Source: Ricinus communis (Eukaryota > Streptophyta > Magnoliopsida > Malpighiales > Euphorbiaceae). From it: 64,000 nucleotides of DNA. A program made the translations under genes and the position numbers. How positions within the stretch are numbered: position 1 is the first letter of the stretch; each line of letters opens with the position of its first letter. Positions 1 through 10,961 of this stretch are shown in pieces. The notes under the pieces were generated by a model that saw nothing but the letters and a program-made list of their open reading frames with translations, made no database searches and was not told the origin of the DNA. The stretch is from the NCBI RefSeq assembly GCF_019578655.1, contig NC_063260.1, positions 27,118,888-27,182,887 on the forward strand. The letters run 5' to 3'.

Positions 1-294
1 TAGGACTGAATCACAAAACTGCCAATTTTATTAAAATCGATTTTGAAACACTTCTTATAATTATATGATATATATTTACGACTTTTAAACCAGAACACAC
101 CACCGAATAAACATTTTTATAAAACAATTCATTATCCTATTAAACTATTTATTTAGAGAAATATTAACTCATTTTAAGTAGATATGATATGAAGTTAAAA
201 CGTAAATGGCCATTTTCTTATTTTTCCCATTTAGTTCTAATTTTAAAATTCTTTATTTGAAATCTAAATTTTTATTTTTCAAATTATTAATTTC

Positions 295-753
295 TTATTT
301 TATATTTTTAATTTCCTCTTGTAAATCTTGAATATTAGGTATAGAATTTCTAGAAGGTTTTGGTTCAAATCTTTGAAAAAATTCTATTAAATTGTAAGGA
401 ATAGGTTCAGTTTTTTGGGTCTCACTATGTAAAATAATATCTCTTAATTTCAAAAAATATTTTTCTCTATCAGAAGGGTCATTAATTTTGTCAACTAATT
501 CAAAAAGATCAGAAAGAGTTTCTTTTGATAAAATATTTAAAGTTGAATTACAACAGGGACCTGTACAAAGTCCAGGACCCTTACATGTTTCAAAATCAGT
601 ATTTGTAGAAGAAGAATCACTTAAAATATTTAAATCATTTTCTTTAAAATCACTTAAATCAGAATTTTCAGGGTCTGTTTCGGAAAGTAAAAGGTTAAGC
701 ATTTGATCTTTAAGTTTATCAGAAATGTCTAACTTATTAATTTTTTCTTTCAT
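295..753 (-). pseudogene. Pararetroviral segment downstream of the zinc knuckle
   Basis: This 152-residue open segment follows the broken zinc knuckle directly and is in frame with its distal half. It is acidic in the first half, has a short cysteine cluster (residues about 57-68) and ends with a basic, coiled-coil-like tail. I cannot assign a domain. It fits the region between coat protein and protease-RT in pararetroviral genomes. No viral sequence is recognisable beyond its stop at 295, so the element stops here or has decayed beyond recognition. Confidence 0.6.
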
Positions 754-789
754 CCTACACTGGGATTTAAAATGACCAACACGACCACA

Positions 790-1993
790 TTAGTAACAAA
801 TAGGAGGACCTTTCTTTTTATTATTTTTATTTTTATTTTTATTTTGAGAAATATTTTTGGATGAAGAAGGTTTTTGAAAATTCGAAGTATTTTTTCTATA
901 ATTTTTATTAGAAGATTTTCTTTTCAAATATTTTTTAGTTTTTGAAGAAGGAGTTTGAATACGTTCATAGCCATATTGAGAACAGAAATCTCTTAACTCC
1001 TTTTTAGATTGTGAAAATTCATTTTTAATTTTAGCTTTTAATTTCAAATCAGTACACAAAGATAAGCCTTCATTATTAATAAAATTAATAATTTATCCAT
1101 AGGTTAAAGTATCATAAGGAATAGTATTTTCATAAAAATCTCTAATTCTAGTTCTAACATTTTCAGCAAATAATTTAGGTAAACCAGCAATAAATCTTTC
1201 TTTCCAAAAACTATGGTTACAATCAGTTCGAGAAAAAATTTTAGTTAAAAAGACATCTTTATACCAGCGAAAATCTTGAAGTTTAGGACAAGTTAAATTT
1301 GAAAGAATTTCAGAAGATCGAATTTGATATTGATTAGGTTCACCAACAAAACATTTTGTAATAGCAAAAAGTAAAGTTGCTACAGCATCTTCTTCCTCAG
1401 TTTGAACAGATGTTTGATTCTCAGTTTTAATAACTATTTTTCTAGCATTTAAAATCCTTGATTTATCTTCTAAGGATGTGCAATTATCCCACCATCCTTT
1501 TAATTGACCAGTGAAGCCAGATATTAGCATCTGAGCTATTTTTTATCGATTATTTACAGATCCGGCTCAGACGAAGATGTAGAGCCATGGTCATTTCCTG
1601 TAACATATTTAAAATCTGATATTCAGACAGACCATCTAAGTTCCATTCATAAACAGAATCTCCATCATATTTTGCTTGAGTAAAGTTAACTCTTTCCTCA
1701 AACAAGACATCTGGAGGAGTAGGTCTAGGATAATAATGTCTAGTCCTAGGTTTGTCAAAACCTCTATTATGGTATATTTTATTTATTTCAAATTTATCGT
1801 TAACAAATTGACTCTCTAAATTTTTAACTTCATTTTGTTCAGGATTATCAGAATTAAGTACACTAACAGAAGGTTTATCTTTCAAAGATAGACTAGCTAA
1901 TTTTAAATTTATTTGGTTCAAAATATCATCTTTATCATTTAATTTAATTAATTGTTGTTCAGGAATCTCATGGGGTTGAAAAATAGGTTTCAT
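790..1993 (-). pseudogene. Pararetroviral coat-protein region up to the zinc knuckle
   Basis: Three open segments (1993-1550, 1530-1093, 1059-790) follow each other on the minus strand. The middle one carries the GFTGQLKGWW core typical of caulimovirid coat proteins. The third is lysine- and asparagine-rich and leads into a CCHC zinc knuckle that reads C-Y-stop-C-x4-H-x4-C across 790-755. The stop is a TAA inside the knuckle. The gaps between segments are short and contain stops or frameshifts, so the coat protein is broken in at least three places. Confidence 0.8.
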
Positions 1994-2154
1994 AGGTATA
2001 CCACCTGGCCTAGGTGCTTGATTATTTAGGCTAGATGTCTCTATCCTATCAAGTTGTGAAGCAATTGTAAAAAGAATCTGATTTGTATAATTATTTTGAT
2101 TTTGAACATTTCTAATATCTTTTAATAAAGGGAGTTTGTCATCATTCTCGGAGC

Positions 2155-2718
2155 TTATCCTTTTAAAAGGTGAAGCATTATTTCTTGATTATGAACATTT
2201 ATTTTAACTTCTTCTAAAGGTAGATGAACAAAAATAATTTGTTTATTTTCTACGGTTGTAGTCCAAGTTTTAGAAACTCTATCATTTGTAAAAAGGTTTT
2301 TAAAAGAAAATTCTATATCATTATTGTTACAATAAATTTCAAACCAGATGAAAAACGGAACATTTACCTTAACAGAATTTAAATATTCATAAAATTTTTC
2401 TTGAATAGTCTCTCTCTCCCCCTTTGAAAAATGATTTTGAAACCATAAAACTTTTTCACGATTTCTTATATGGTAATAATCAGATCGTAAAAAAGGTTTA
2501 TTTATTTCAAAAGGTGTAAAAATCATATTTAAAGTTGAAAAGTTTTCCATAGTTGATCTAGAAGGTGACAAAACAGGTTCATCAGAATTTTTATCTTGTT
2601 CTATATTACTTGAATCGGTGTAAAGGTTGAGGAATCCTATTTTCAAAATCAACTCCTTGTAAATTTGTATTAGAATTTGGAAAACGTGCTGTGTGTGTGG
2701 AAGGTCTAGAATTTTCAA
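2155..2718 (-). pseudogene. Pararetroviral polyprotein segment after the movement protein
   Basis: This 187-residue open segment lies between the movement protein and the coat-protein region and reads on in the same direction. It begins inside the movement-protein ORF in a different frame. I recognise no domain. Content is mixed charged and aromatic, with a basic stretch in the middle. It is best read as the continuation of the viral polyprotein after a frameshift. It ends at a stop at 2155, and about 160 bases of degraded sequence separate it from the next open segment at 1993. Confidence 0.6.
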
Positions 2719-3619
2719 AAGTAGACAATCTAGATGAAGGTAAAAAAGTAGGTGAAAAACTTATTTGAACAGATCCATTAGACTGCTCTAAAATTTTTGA
2801 AACTCTAGAATTATTTTCAATAGATTGTGGCTTATTAATTTCTTGTAAATCCCAAGTTCCAGTTTGCGACAACTCATTCCATTTTAGTCTTTTGGGGACT
2901 TGTATTTTAGAATGTAAAGGATTAGCTTCAAATAAAATCGTTTCATTTCTTGTTAAAGAATGTCTTGCTCTAGGATCTATAGTTGTTGTCATTACTTTAT
3001 AGTAAATCCTATAAATAACAGCTATAAATCTAGAATTTTCAGCAAAATCCATATTTTTGGTTTTAACAGTTAAAATCAACGTGTCTAAAATATTTGAATC
3101 AAATAATGAAACTGAAAAATTTGGATAACAATTAAAATAGACAGGACCATTGGCTAAATTCAGTTCAGCCATAACCAAAAGTGAATTTGAAAAATTCAGA
3201 TGTCTTGCATCTCTTAAACAAAGAAAAATAGGTATGTCCAATCCAATTCTAAATAAAGATTTGACAGCAATTTGAGCCATGCCTATATGCAGAAATTTAA
3301 ATTTCTTTTTAATATGTTCATGTAATGCAGATGATGAAAGTAAATGTAAATTTTCATGTGATTTATTTAAAGCAATAGTTTGTTCAGTTTGTTTAATAGA
3401 ATAATTTTGTGCAAAATCAAAAGTTCCAATTCGATAAATACTATTAACATTTTGTTTAGGGATGGACCAATTATGTAACTGATTTTCTATTTCTGGGATA
3501 TTAGACCCTTGAACAGTAAATTCTTCAGAATTTAAATCAGAAAGAGTAGAAGAAGAAGAAGGAGAAACTATTTCTCGACTACTAAAACTGCGAAACAACG
3601 ATGTCATTACCAAAGACAA
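2606..3619 (-). pseudogene. Pararetroviral movement protein (30K superfamily)
   Basis: This 337-residue open frame starts at 3619, with a second methionine at 3607, about 140 bases after the primer site. The middle holds the conserved 30K-superfamily core: a G-L-D-x-P segment followed by an LRDAR box and beta-strand-rich sequence, as in caulimovirid movement proteins that line plasmodesmata. The frame overlaps the next open segment (2718-2155) by 113 bases in another frame. This suggests that one polyprotein was split by a small indel near 2640. The core is long and uninterrupted, so this is one of the better preserved parts. Confidence 0.8.
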
Positions 3620-3756
3620 TAAATAAGTAAATAATGTTTAGGATAATGGGACCACCTACCAGGACCGCCTTGACTGATAATTGGGAAAACGGGCTGACCA
3701 ACGGATAACCAGGCTGACCAACGCTACCTTAAACAATATTACGAGTTTAATAACTA

Positions 3757-3769
3757 GGCTCTGATACCA
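3757..3769 (-). promoter_or_regulatory. Primer-binding site for initiator tRNA-Met
   Basis: The minus strand reads TGGTATCAGAGCC, complementary to 13 bases of the 3' end of plant initiator tRNA-Met. This is the primer that starts minus-strand DNA synthesis in Caulimoviridae and also in many plant LTR retrotransposons. Its place between the promoter/poly(A) region and the movement-protein ORF supports the pararetroviral reading. Confidence 0.85.
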
Positions 3770-3834
3770 TATGCGGAGCAAGATCTTAATAATAGAGAAA
3801 TAGTTAATAATAGAAAAAGAGAAAGAGAAGAAGT

Positions 3835-3882
3835 AAGTAAATAATTTAAACTTTTATTAAGTAAATAATTTAAACTTTTATT
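3835..3882 (-). repeat. 24-base tandem repeat carrying duplicated poly(A) signal
   Basis: Two perfect 24-base units (3835-3858 and 3859-3882) lie in the viral intergenic region. Each carries AATAAA on the minus strand, at 3853-3858 and 3877-3882. In a pararetrovirus the poly(A) signal lies just downstream of the transcription start so that the terminally redundant RNA ends here. The duplication gives two copies of that signal. Confidence 0.7.
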
Positions 3883-3963
3883 GAAGAGAGAAAATTTTAC
3901 AAAGAGATTATAGGGAAGATAGTTCAAGCGTTCAAGTGATTCCTTCTTACTTCTAATGTACAT

Positions 3964-3972
3964 CTATTTATA
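3964..3972 (-). promoter_or_regulatory. TATA box of the pararetrovirus
   Basis: The minus strand reads TATAAATAG here. It lies about 200 bases before the primer-binding site and about 85-110 bases before two poly(A) signals, which is the usual order in a caulimovirid intergenic region. Transcription would start near 3935-3945. Function is inferred from position and sequence only. Confidence 0.6.
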
Positions 3973-4226
3973 ATAAGAAAAACTATACTATTCGGACTTC
4001 AAACAATTTTGAGTCCGTTACATTATTAATTTGTCAAAAAGAAAACAGTAGTTGTCTGCCATCTTGTCCACTTTATAAAAAAAAAAAGATTCTTTGTCTG
4101 CCACTTGTTCATTCTTATCGACTTGTTTTGTCCTTTTGTTTTGTCCATTCTTCAAAAGATGCTTGTTTATCTTCTTGTTTTGTCTTTCTTTGTCCACTTA
4201 TGAAAAAGGAAAGATTCCTTGTCCAT

Positions 4227-5220
4227 TTAGTCAAAAATAATGTCATAATTGTCGAGTCCATAGAAATCATCTTCATTTTGAGGAGTAAAGCTAGGTCCAC
4301 TAGTGCTTCCAGCATCCTCATTGTCACTATCTCCAGAGACTTGTGACAAAGCTTGTTCCAAGGCTGCTTTGAATTCCTTCTTTGTTGTATTTCCAGATAA
4401 TTTTGCTAAAATTTTGCTTTTATCCGATAAAAAGTTAATTTGTCCCATAGATTGGCTCGTACTAGATATCATGGGATTTTTTCCCGCAAAATGTTTCAAA
4501 ACAGTTTCTTTATTAGCTTGAATGTCTTTGCAGTTTGTCCACCATTTGACACTATGTTCTCGAACTAAACAGGCAATAGAATTTACATTTGGAGAGGGTT
4601 TAAAGGGTTTCACCTTGAATTGCCAAGAAAATATCCAAGGTAGGTTAAAGGTTTCGGAAAAAATGATCAATTTGTCATGTTTAAGTATGGGTAATTTTTC
4701 TTTAAAGATGGTAAATCCTTCCATAATTTTAGTAGGTAGAATTTCTGGGCAAAGTCCAAAATAGGTCCACCAATCAGAAAACCAATTGGGAAAGGTTTTT
4801 GAGTTAGTTTTGTGAAACATAAAGAACCAGGAATGGTTCCAATTTCTATTGAGTAAGTGTCCAAAAGGATAAGTTCGTAAAATTTTTTTAGTTTGTACGA
4901 ACTTTCAGGAATGAAAAATTGGCTAGAGGGAAAAGTATGTTGAAATAATTGTTGGTAATTGGGATTTTTCAAATTCCCATTGAATATTTCGCTTTCAAGA
5001 ATAGTTACAATTTGGTGTTGAGGTTTTGTGAAATATTTGGGTGGTTCGGTTTTAGAAGAACCTGGTTTTGTAACGACTTGTAAAAGTTGGATGGTTTAGG
5101 TGGGGTGGAAGGAGTTTTGTCAAGTACTTCAAATCATTGGTAGAAACCAAGCGAAGATTGTCGAACTTTTTAGCCCAAAATTGGTACGGAGATAATTTTT
5201 TCTTAATGGGAGTGCCCATA
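4227..5220 (-). pseudogene. Unidentified pararetroviral ORF between RT-RNase H and the promoter
   Basis: Two overlapping open segments in different frames (4972-4667 and 4820-4227) look like one protein broken by a frameshift near 4700-4820, with further degraded coding-like sequence up to about 5220. The predicted product is rich in aromatic residues (tryptophan pairs near the start and middle of the second segment) and ends in an acidic tail with many D, E, S and N residues. It sits where caulimoviruses carry the translational transactivator (ORF VI) and florendovirus-type genomes carry an extra ORF, but I do not recognise a transactivator domain. Its role is unknown. The assignment to the virus rests on strand, spacing and position. 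Confidence 0.55.
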
Positions 5221-5239
5221 AGAACTAGCTTGATTTATT

Positions 5240-6499
5240 TCAACGCAAAAATTCTCTTGTCAAAAAATCAGGCAAAGAATTTGAAGAACCTTTAATATAC
5301 TCAATATCAAAATCAAATATTCCTAAAAGTGCTTGCCATCCCGGCAAAAACTTGTTTGAAATAAAATTTTTAACATCTTTTTCCAAAATATTTTTTGCGC
5401 ACTACAATCAATACGTAGTAAAAAATATTTTCCAACTAAATCATCTTCAAATTTTGTAATACACAAAACAATTGATAAAAGCTCTTTTTTAATAGTAGAG
5501 TATTTGGATTGGGTTTCATTCCATGCTCCAGAGTGAAATTTAACCAAAGACTCTGTATTTTGACCATGTAACCTCTGTTTGAGAATACCCCCAAAACCTA
5601 AATCAGAGGCATCTGTTTCTACTATGAGAAAGGCATTTGGATGTGGTATAGATAGGCAAGATAAAAGATGAATTTTCTGTTTAATAGTTTGTACGAGTTG
5701 AGTGTGTTCATGGGTCCAGGGTTTTGAATTTTTTCTAAGACGATTGAATAAAGGTTTGCAAAGAATTCTAATATCTTTGAAAAAATCAGACACATAATTG
5801 AGGCATCCCAAAAATCTTTGAAGTTGATTTTTGTCCTTGATTTCATCAGGAAATTTGGAAGTAAATTCTAAAACTCTTGATATTGGTGAAACATTATTTT
5901 CAAAAATTTCATGTCCAAGAAATCTAATTTTTGTTTGACATAATTTCATTTTAGGTAGAAACAACTAAACCATTTTGCTTAATTATATTGTAAAATTTAT
6001 GCGAATGAGAGAAATGTTGTGCTAATGAATTTGAAAAGACTAAGACATCATCTATGTAAACGATGGTGAATGATTGATGATCACGAAAAATGTCATTCAT
6101 AATTCTTTGAAATTCCGATGATGCATTTTTCAATCCAAATGGCATGACATTCCATTCATAATGACCAAAAGGTACATTAAAACCAGTTTTGTAACGATCC
6201 TTTTCATCAATTTGGATTTGTCAAAAAACAGATTTCATGTCAAACTTAGAATAAATTTTTGAATCATAAAGTTTTTTCAACAAATCTCTTTTGTTAGGTA
6301 AAGGGTATCTAATCCATTCTAAAACTTTATTTAAAGGTTTATAATTTATGACAAGTCTAGGTACACCACGTTCTCTCTGAGCTGCATTATAAACATAAAA
6401 AGCAGAGCACCTACAAGGAGAACTAGAATTACGAATTAATCCTTTTTGTAATAACTCATCAATTTCCCTTTTACAATGATTTTCAAGTTCTGTATTCAT
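5240..6499 (-). pseudogene. Pararetroviral reverse transcriptase and RNase H, broken
   Basis: Three open segments cover the palm and thumb of a reverse transcriptase followed by RNase H. The YIDD catalytic box is at about 6047-6058, preceded by the MPFGLKNA motif that starts at 6145. The RNase H part carries the TDASD motif (within 5590-5640) and ends at a stop near 5240. It is broken by an in-frame TGA near 6219, where the family usually has a tryptophan, by a one-base frameshift near 5950-5964, and by another frameshift near 5395 within RNase H. The aspartic protease that normally precedes RT in the same polyprotein is absent, so the 6.5 kb end looks like an integration or deletion boundary. 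The fragment cannot give an active enzyme. Confidence 0.88.
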
Positions 6500-6510
6500 A
6501 ACTTAAATAT

Positions 6511-8168
6511 TATATGATTTAATTATTTTTGTTATTGTGCGTAAAGACACACTAGATACACATTAATACTAATACAATTTTGATGATGAAGTTGTATTCA
6601 TATTTTAAAATCTTTTTTTTATTATATGAAAATGCTCTTTATTTTCAATTGAAAAAAGTAAAATAAATTTCACATTTTGAAAAAATTGTTCTTAATTATA
6701 AATTATGTTCTAATTTTTTAATATATCCTAATTTTCATTTATACTGTAAAATTAGATTAGTAAAATAATAAGTAGAGAGTTGTTATTTAAAGTTTTTGAC
6801 CTTGGTGATTTTAGAAATATAGTTTTCTAAATTTTAATTCCTTTTGTAATTAAAAAGGGAATTAAATTTATAATTTATAATAAAGTACAAATTTTAGAAT
6901 TTTTTTTAAATAAGTTGATTAAAAGAAATTTTACTCCTGATAGCAAAAATTAATGATCATTTAGGTACAGATGGTGATTGATGTCTCAAACTTAGTACTT
7001 GCAAGTGTACGAACTGAATGATAGTACTGGCAAATTCACCACGAGATCGATCTCATAAGAAATTGTAGAGCATATATTATAAAAACCAACTATCATACAA
7101 AATACTAGAAATAAATCTATACACTATAAGACAATGTTTTGAGAATAATTTTAAGGTTTATAGAAAATATGCAACTGAAATGATTAATGTAAACTATATG
7201 ATAAAATAACCTTTAGTATAGTTTATACTTAATAATCTCCTTATTTTCCTTAAGTCCAAATCTAATGAATGAGATAGTAATGTGTATTTTTTCTAAATCA
7301 CTCAAGCTAATGATGCAACCTAGGTTTCTTATACCAATATATATTAAAATAAAAATGATATTTATAATACTTTTGACCTAAAGATTTTCATAATAAATAT
7401 TACTATTAAATTGATATGATGATCAACCAATAATAACAGATAAAACTAATACATATATGAAAGTAAAGAAATCATTCATTAAACTCATAATATATAAGGT
7501 TCATACATAAATAAAAAGTCAAACTAAACACTTATGGAACATAGCTTGACATATTTAATCTAATAGTCATCGTAATTAAATAGAAATATATAAAATATAT
7601 AAAATAGAAGATTAAAATTTCCTCAAAATCCAGAAGTTCTTCAAGGAACGAAGAAGATCAATTCTCACTCTCCATGTTTTGAAAAACTTTTTTGATTCTT
7701 AAAAAGATAATGCAAAGACTAACTAAATGTTGTTGAAGATCTCGCTGAGAGAATAATGGTACACCTATTTTCCATCTTATTTAATTAACTTCTATTTATT
7801 GTAGGTATTCATTTTTTAGAGTCATTCTCTTAGTATAACACTACCATAGTTATCATCTTAATTGTCCTAAACAAAATAGACAACTTAAAAGATAATTATT
7901 TTTAATTACATTATAACTAATTAATTTTCTCTTCACGATTCTTGATAAATTCATCGGCCTGAGATTTTCATAGTCTCTTGTCCTTATTCAAAGCCTTTTA
8001 CAGCCGCAGTCCAATTAAAACCAATTCATACATTTTTGGTTCATATTTTCTCTTTTTTGCTATTATCATATGAAATTAAATAAAAAAGCTAAAATGTGGT
8101 AAAAAACACTTATTTCTACATATTATATATATAAAAAATATATCAATAAATTACTAAAATATCTTAAT

Positions 8169-8222
<54 letters not shown>

Positions 8223-8500
8223 GAACCTATCGTGATAGTTTGGTATTTTTGACACTCCATCTTAATAAATCAAATTTGAAAAAATATATAATTAGATTTT
8301 AAATTAAAAGATTTATTTGGTTGTTTAATTTGATAATTGATTTATATTATAATTATTATTCTTTTCATTACAATAGATAATTTAATTTTTATATATTGAT
8401 TTCATTAATATTAATATATTATATTATAATCTAATAGTTATAAATAAATTTATTAAAGAATAAATATTTATTATTTGGTTAAATATTTATAAAATATTAT
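6511..8500. other. AT-rich intergenic sequence with possible degraded retrotransposon
   Basis: No supported gene. The stretch at about 6960-7060 (a sequence around GCAAGTGTACGAAC followed by GATCGATCTCATAAG) resembles the internal or LTR ends of old plant retrotransposons, but no LTR pair or coding sequence is visible. A TA microsatellite lies at about 8172-8218. Confidence 0.4.
8172..8218. repeat. (TA)n microsatellite
   Basis: An uninterrupted TA dinucleotide run of roughly 23 units in AT-rich intergenic DNA. Confidence 0.9.
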
Positions 8501-8534
8501 TTATAAATATAAATATAATGAAAATTAGAAATTT

Positions 8535-10205
8535 GAGCACGGATCGGTCTAATTCGGTTATTTATAAATCACCGAGTACCATACCAAACCTCGGTTATTT
8601 TAAAATTGAAGGTACTAGTACCGTACCAAACATAAAAGGATCCAATACCGTATTGTACCAATTTTACGGTTCAATACAGTTCGGTTCGATGCTATTTTCG
8701 ATTCTAAAAAATTTAAAAAATATAACTTTAATCTCATCTTTAATCAAATACATTTAGAGAAAATATGATTACCAACTTAACAAAAAGTAGCATGAAAATC
8801 TGAATTAAAATTACAATCACATTCTTGAATAACCTGTTTCGCAATTCAGTCACTTGCAAATATAATAATTCATTCAATATTCAAATACAAACTATTAAAA
8901 TATATATTACTGCTAGCATAAAAATATTTTACAGATGACAATCATTAAAATAAATAAATTTACAAACTTTATATAGCACTAAAATAAATGTCCAAAATTA
9001 GCAAGGGAATGTTATTACCTCCCCTCAAAATTAACACTCCACATTTAATAATGGCATAAGGAACTCACCAATCTCAAGATTTTGAATAATTTCTACAATA
9101 AAAGTAAAAGATTACGTCAATAAGACTTAACAGCATCAACAATAAACAAATATATGTAAGAAGTAAAAAAATGTTATCTGACTCTATGCTTTCAATATCC
9201 TCTATTGATTCTTCTAGTTGGATAGGTTTATTTGAACTTCTAAACCAATCTTGGCAACAAATGAGGACCTCCGCTGTTGTAGGAAGTAAAGAACTTCTAT
9301 ATTGTTAAAAGATGTTCTGATAATTTTTTTCTCAAGTTTTGTTTAATCATTTTCAAAAAAAAAAATTAAATTTATAAATATAATTTAATATATTTTTTAT
9401 ATTTTAATATTAATTTATAATATTTTAAAAGTTAATAAATTAATTATTTCTAAATATTTAATTTTTTAATTTTTATTAGTATAATAATATAAAAATTATT
9501 TTTATAATATTTATTTCTTAATTTTAATATTTATATAGATTAATACTTTTAGTATAATTAATATTATTATTCTTAAAATAAAAATATTATATAATTAAAA
9601 ATTAATTTATTAATAAATATAGTGTAAATAATATTATATTTATATAATAATATCTTTTATAAATCTTACTAATTTATATAACTTTTTATTAAATTAAGTA
9701 ATTTTTTAACTTGTCAAAATTTATAAATAGTAAATAAATTTTAAATCTAGTATTATAGTATGTATACTAGATTACTAGTATCAATATACTATGTCACATA
9801 TTAATATATAACTTATATTTTTTATAAAGTATAAAATATATTATAATATTATAGTTATTTTTAATATGTATTATTTTTTGTATTTCGATAGCAATTGCTT
9901 GACTTATACAAATGATAAATATAAAATAATTTTTTATAGAGTATATGTATTATTTTTTAATATATGTATTATTTATATAATATAAATAATTATTTATAAA
10001 TATATGTAAAAAATTCGGTTCTACGGTTTGGTCCGGATCATTACAAAACGGATCGGTTTTGGTACGGTTACGATACGATTTTTACTAAAAAACCAGGACC
10101 ATATCGCAATAGTAAAAAAATTCGGATCGGTTCAATTCAGTTATAAAAACTTTCGATTTTTTTTATTCTGATATTTTTCGGTACAGTTATTCGGTTCGGG
10201 CGGGA
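8535..10205. mobile_element. Possible non-autonomous DNA transposon with CGGT/ACCG-rich ends
   Basis: The two ends (about 8535-8700 and 10010-10205) are crowded with CGGTT, TCGGT, GGTACGGT and their complements ACCG and ACCAAAC. The middle (8760-10000) is very AT-rich and has no long ORF. Arrays of CGGTTCGGT-type motifs near the ends are known from plant hAT-like and related non-autonomous elements. I could not define exact terminal inverted repeats or target-site duplications, so the limits are approximate and the class is inferred. Confidence 0.4.
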
Positions 10206-10843
10206 ATCATCGAGATCCATGCTAAGCCCTAATGGAAATATATTTGAGCAGTACAAGTAGGATTTGAAATCAAATGGAAATTAAAGGGATTCGAGACTTG
10301 TTTTTGATCCATAGCTGTTCGTAGTCGCAAAAACTAGCTTGTCTTTTAGCAAGAGCGTGATATTTATTGAGCCAAGCCGCGAAAGGCAAGAGTCAAAGAA
10401 ACAAGCGGACGCCAAATGAAAACCCCAACGCTTCGCAATTCACTTTCGATTCCGCCAGTTCGTACGGGAGAAGCCAATCTCTTGCGGTTTTGCAGATAGT
10501 TAGAGCAGAACACCAAGTCTTTTAGCCCTTAAGAACCACCAATCTCATATCATTCACCGATTAATCAGTCTAACAAAAAGAAATAATGCCCTCTTCTCAT
10601 ACAAAGCAGGCATAAAGTCAAAGCCCAAGCTAATAGCTAGCTCTCTAGGAAAAAGAAAAAGGGGGAATGTTTTCATTATCATTTTCAAGTTTATAAATCA
10701 CCAGGTATTTTATCTTATCTGATGGTATTAAGCCTCAAAATCTGGTCAGAATTAGGGAAAACTGCGTCGCTTTGTTAGTAATTCAACAGGGAACAATGTG
10801 AATTAGCTTTTGTTTTGTTTTTTCAGTTTGCTTTAGATCAATT

Positions 10844-10850
10844 AGGGTTT
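10844..10850. promoter_or_regulatory. Telo-box-like AGGGTTT upstream of the PHD-finger gene
   Basis: AGGGTTT (complement AAACCCT) lies 112 bases before the start codon. Such boxes are common in leaders and promoters of plant housekeeping genes. Function here is inferred. Confidence 0.3.
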
Positions 10851-10876
10851 GGTATTGTTTTTATTTTGAACCGTAG

Positions 10877-10879
<3 letters not shown>

Positions 10880-10926
<47 letters not shown>
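10880..10926. repeat. (TA)n microsatellite just upstream of the PHD-finger gene
   Basis: A TA run of about 23 units ends roughly 35 bases before the start codon at 10962. It probably lies in the promoter or in the transcribed leader. Confidence 0.9.
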
Positions 10927-10931
<5 letters not shown>

Positions 10932-10961
10932 TATATACATACACGCTTTAATATTGAAGGA

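Larger units (their letters stand above)
295..6510 (-). mobile_element. Endogenous pararetrovirus (Caulimoviridae-like), decayed and partial
   Basis: The whole block reads on the minus strand. From high to low coordinate it holds reverse transcriptase-RNase H, an unidentified ORF, a TATA box, poly(A) signals, a tRNA-Met primer-binding site, a 30K-type movement protein, a coat-protein region and a CCHC zinc knuckle. This gene set and primer site are those of plant pararetroviruses, and there are no flanking LTRs. Because RT lies before the primer site and the movement protein after it, the fragment spans the junction of a circular genome, as in a head-to-tail integrated concatemer. The protease and N-terminal part of RT are missing at the 6.5 kb end, and nothing viral is visible below about position 290. 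Internal stops and frameshifts show that it is not expressed as full proteins. Genus is not assigned. Confidence 0.9.
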
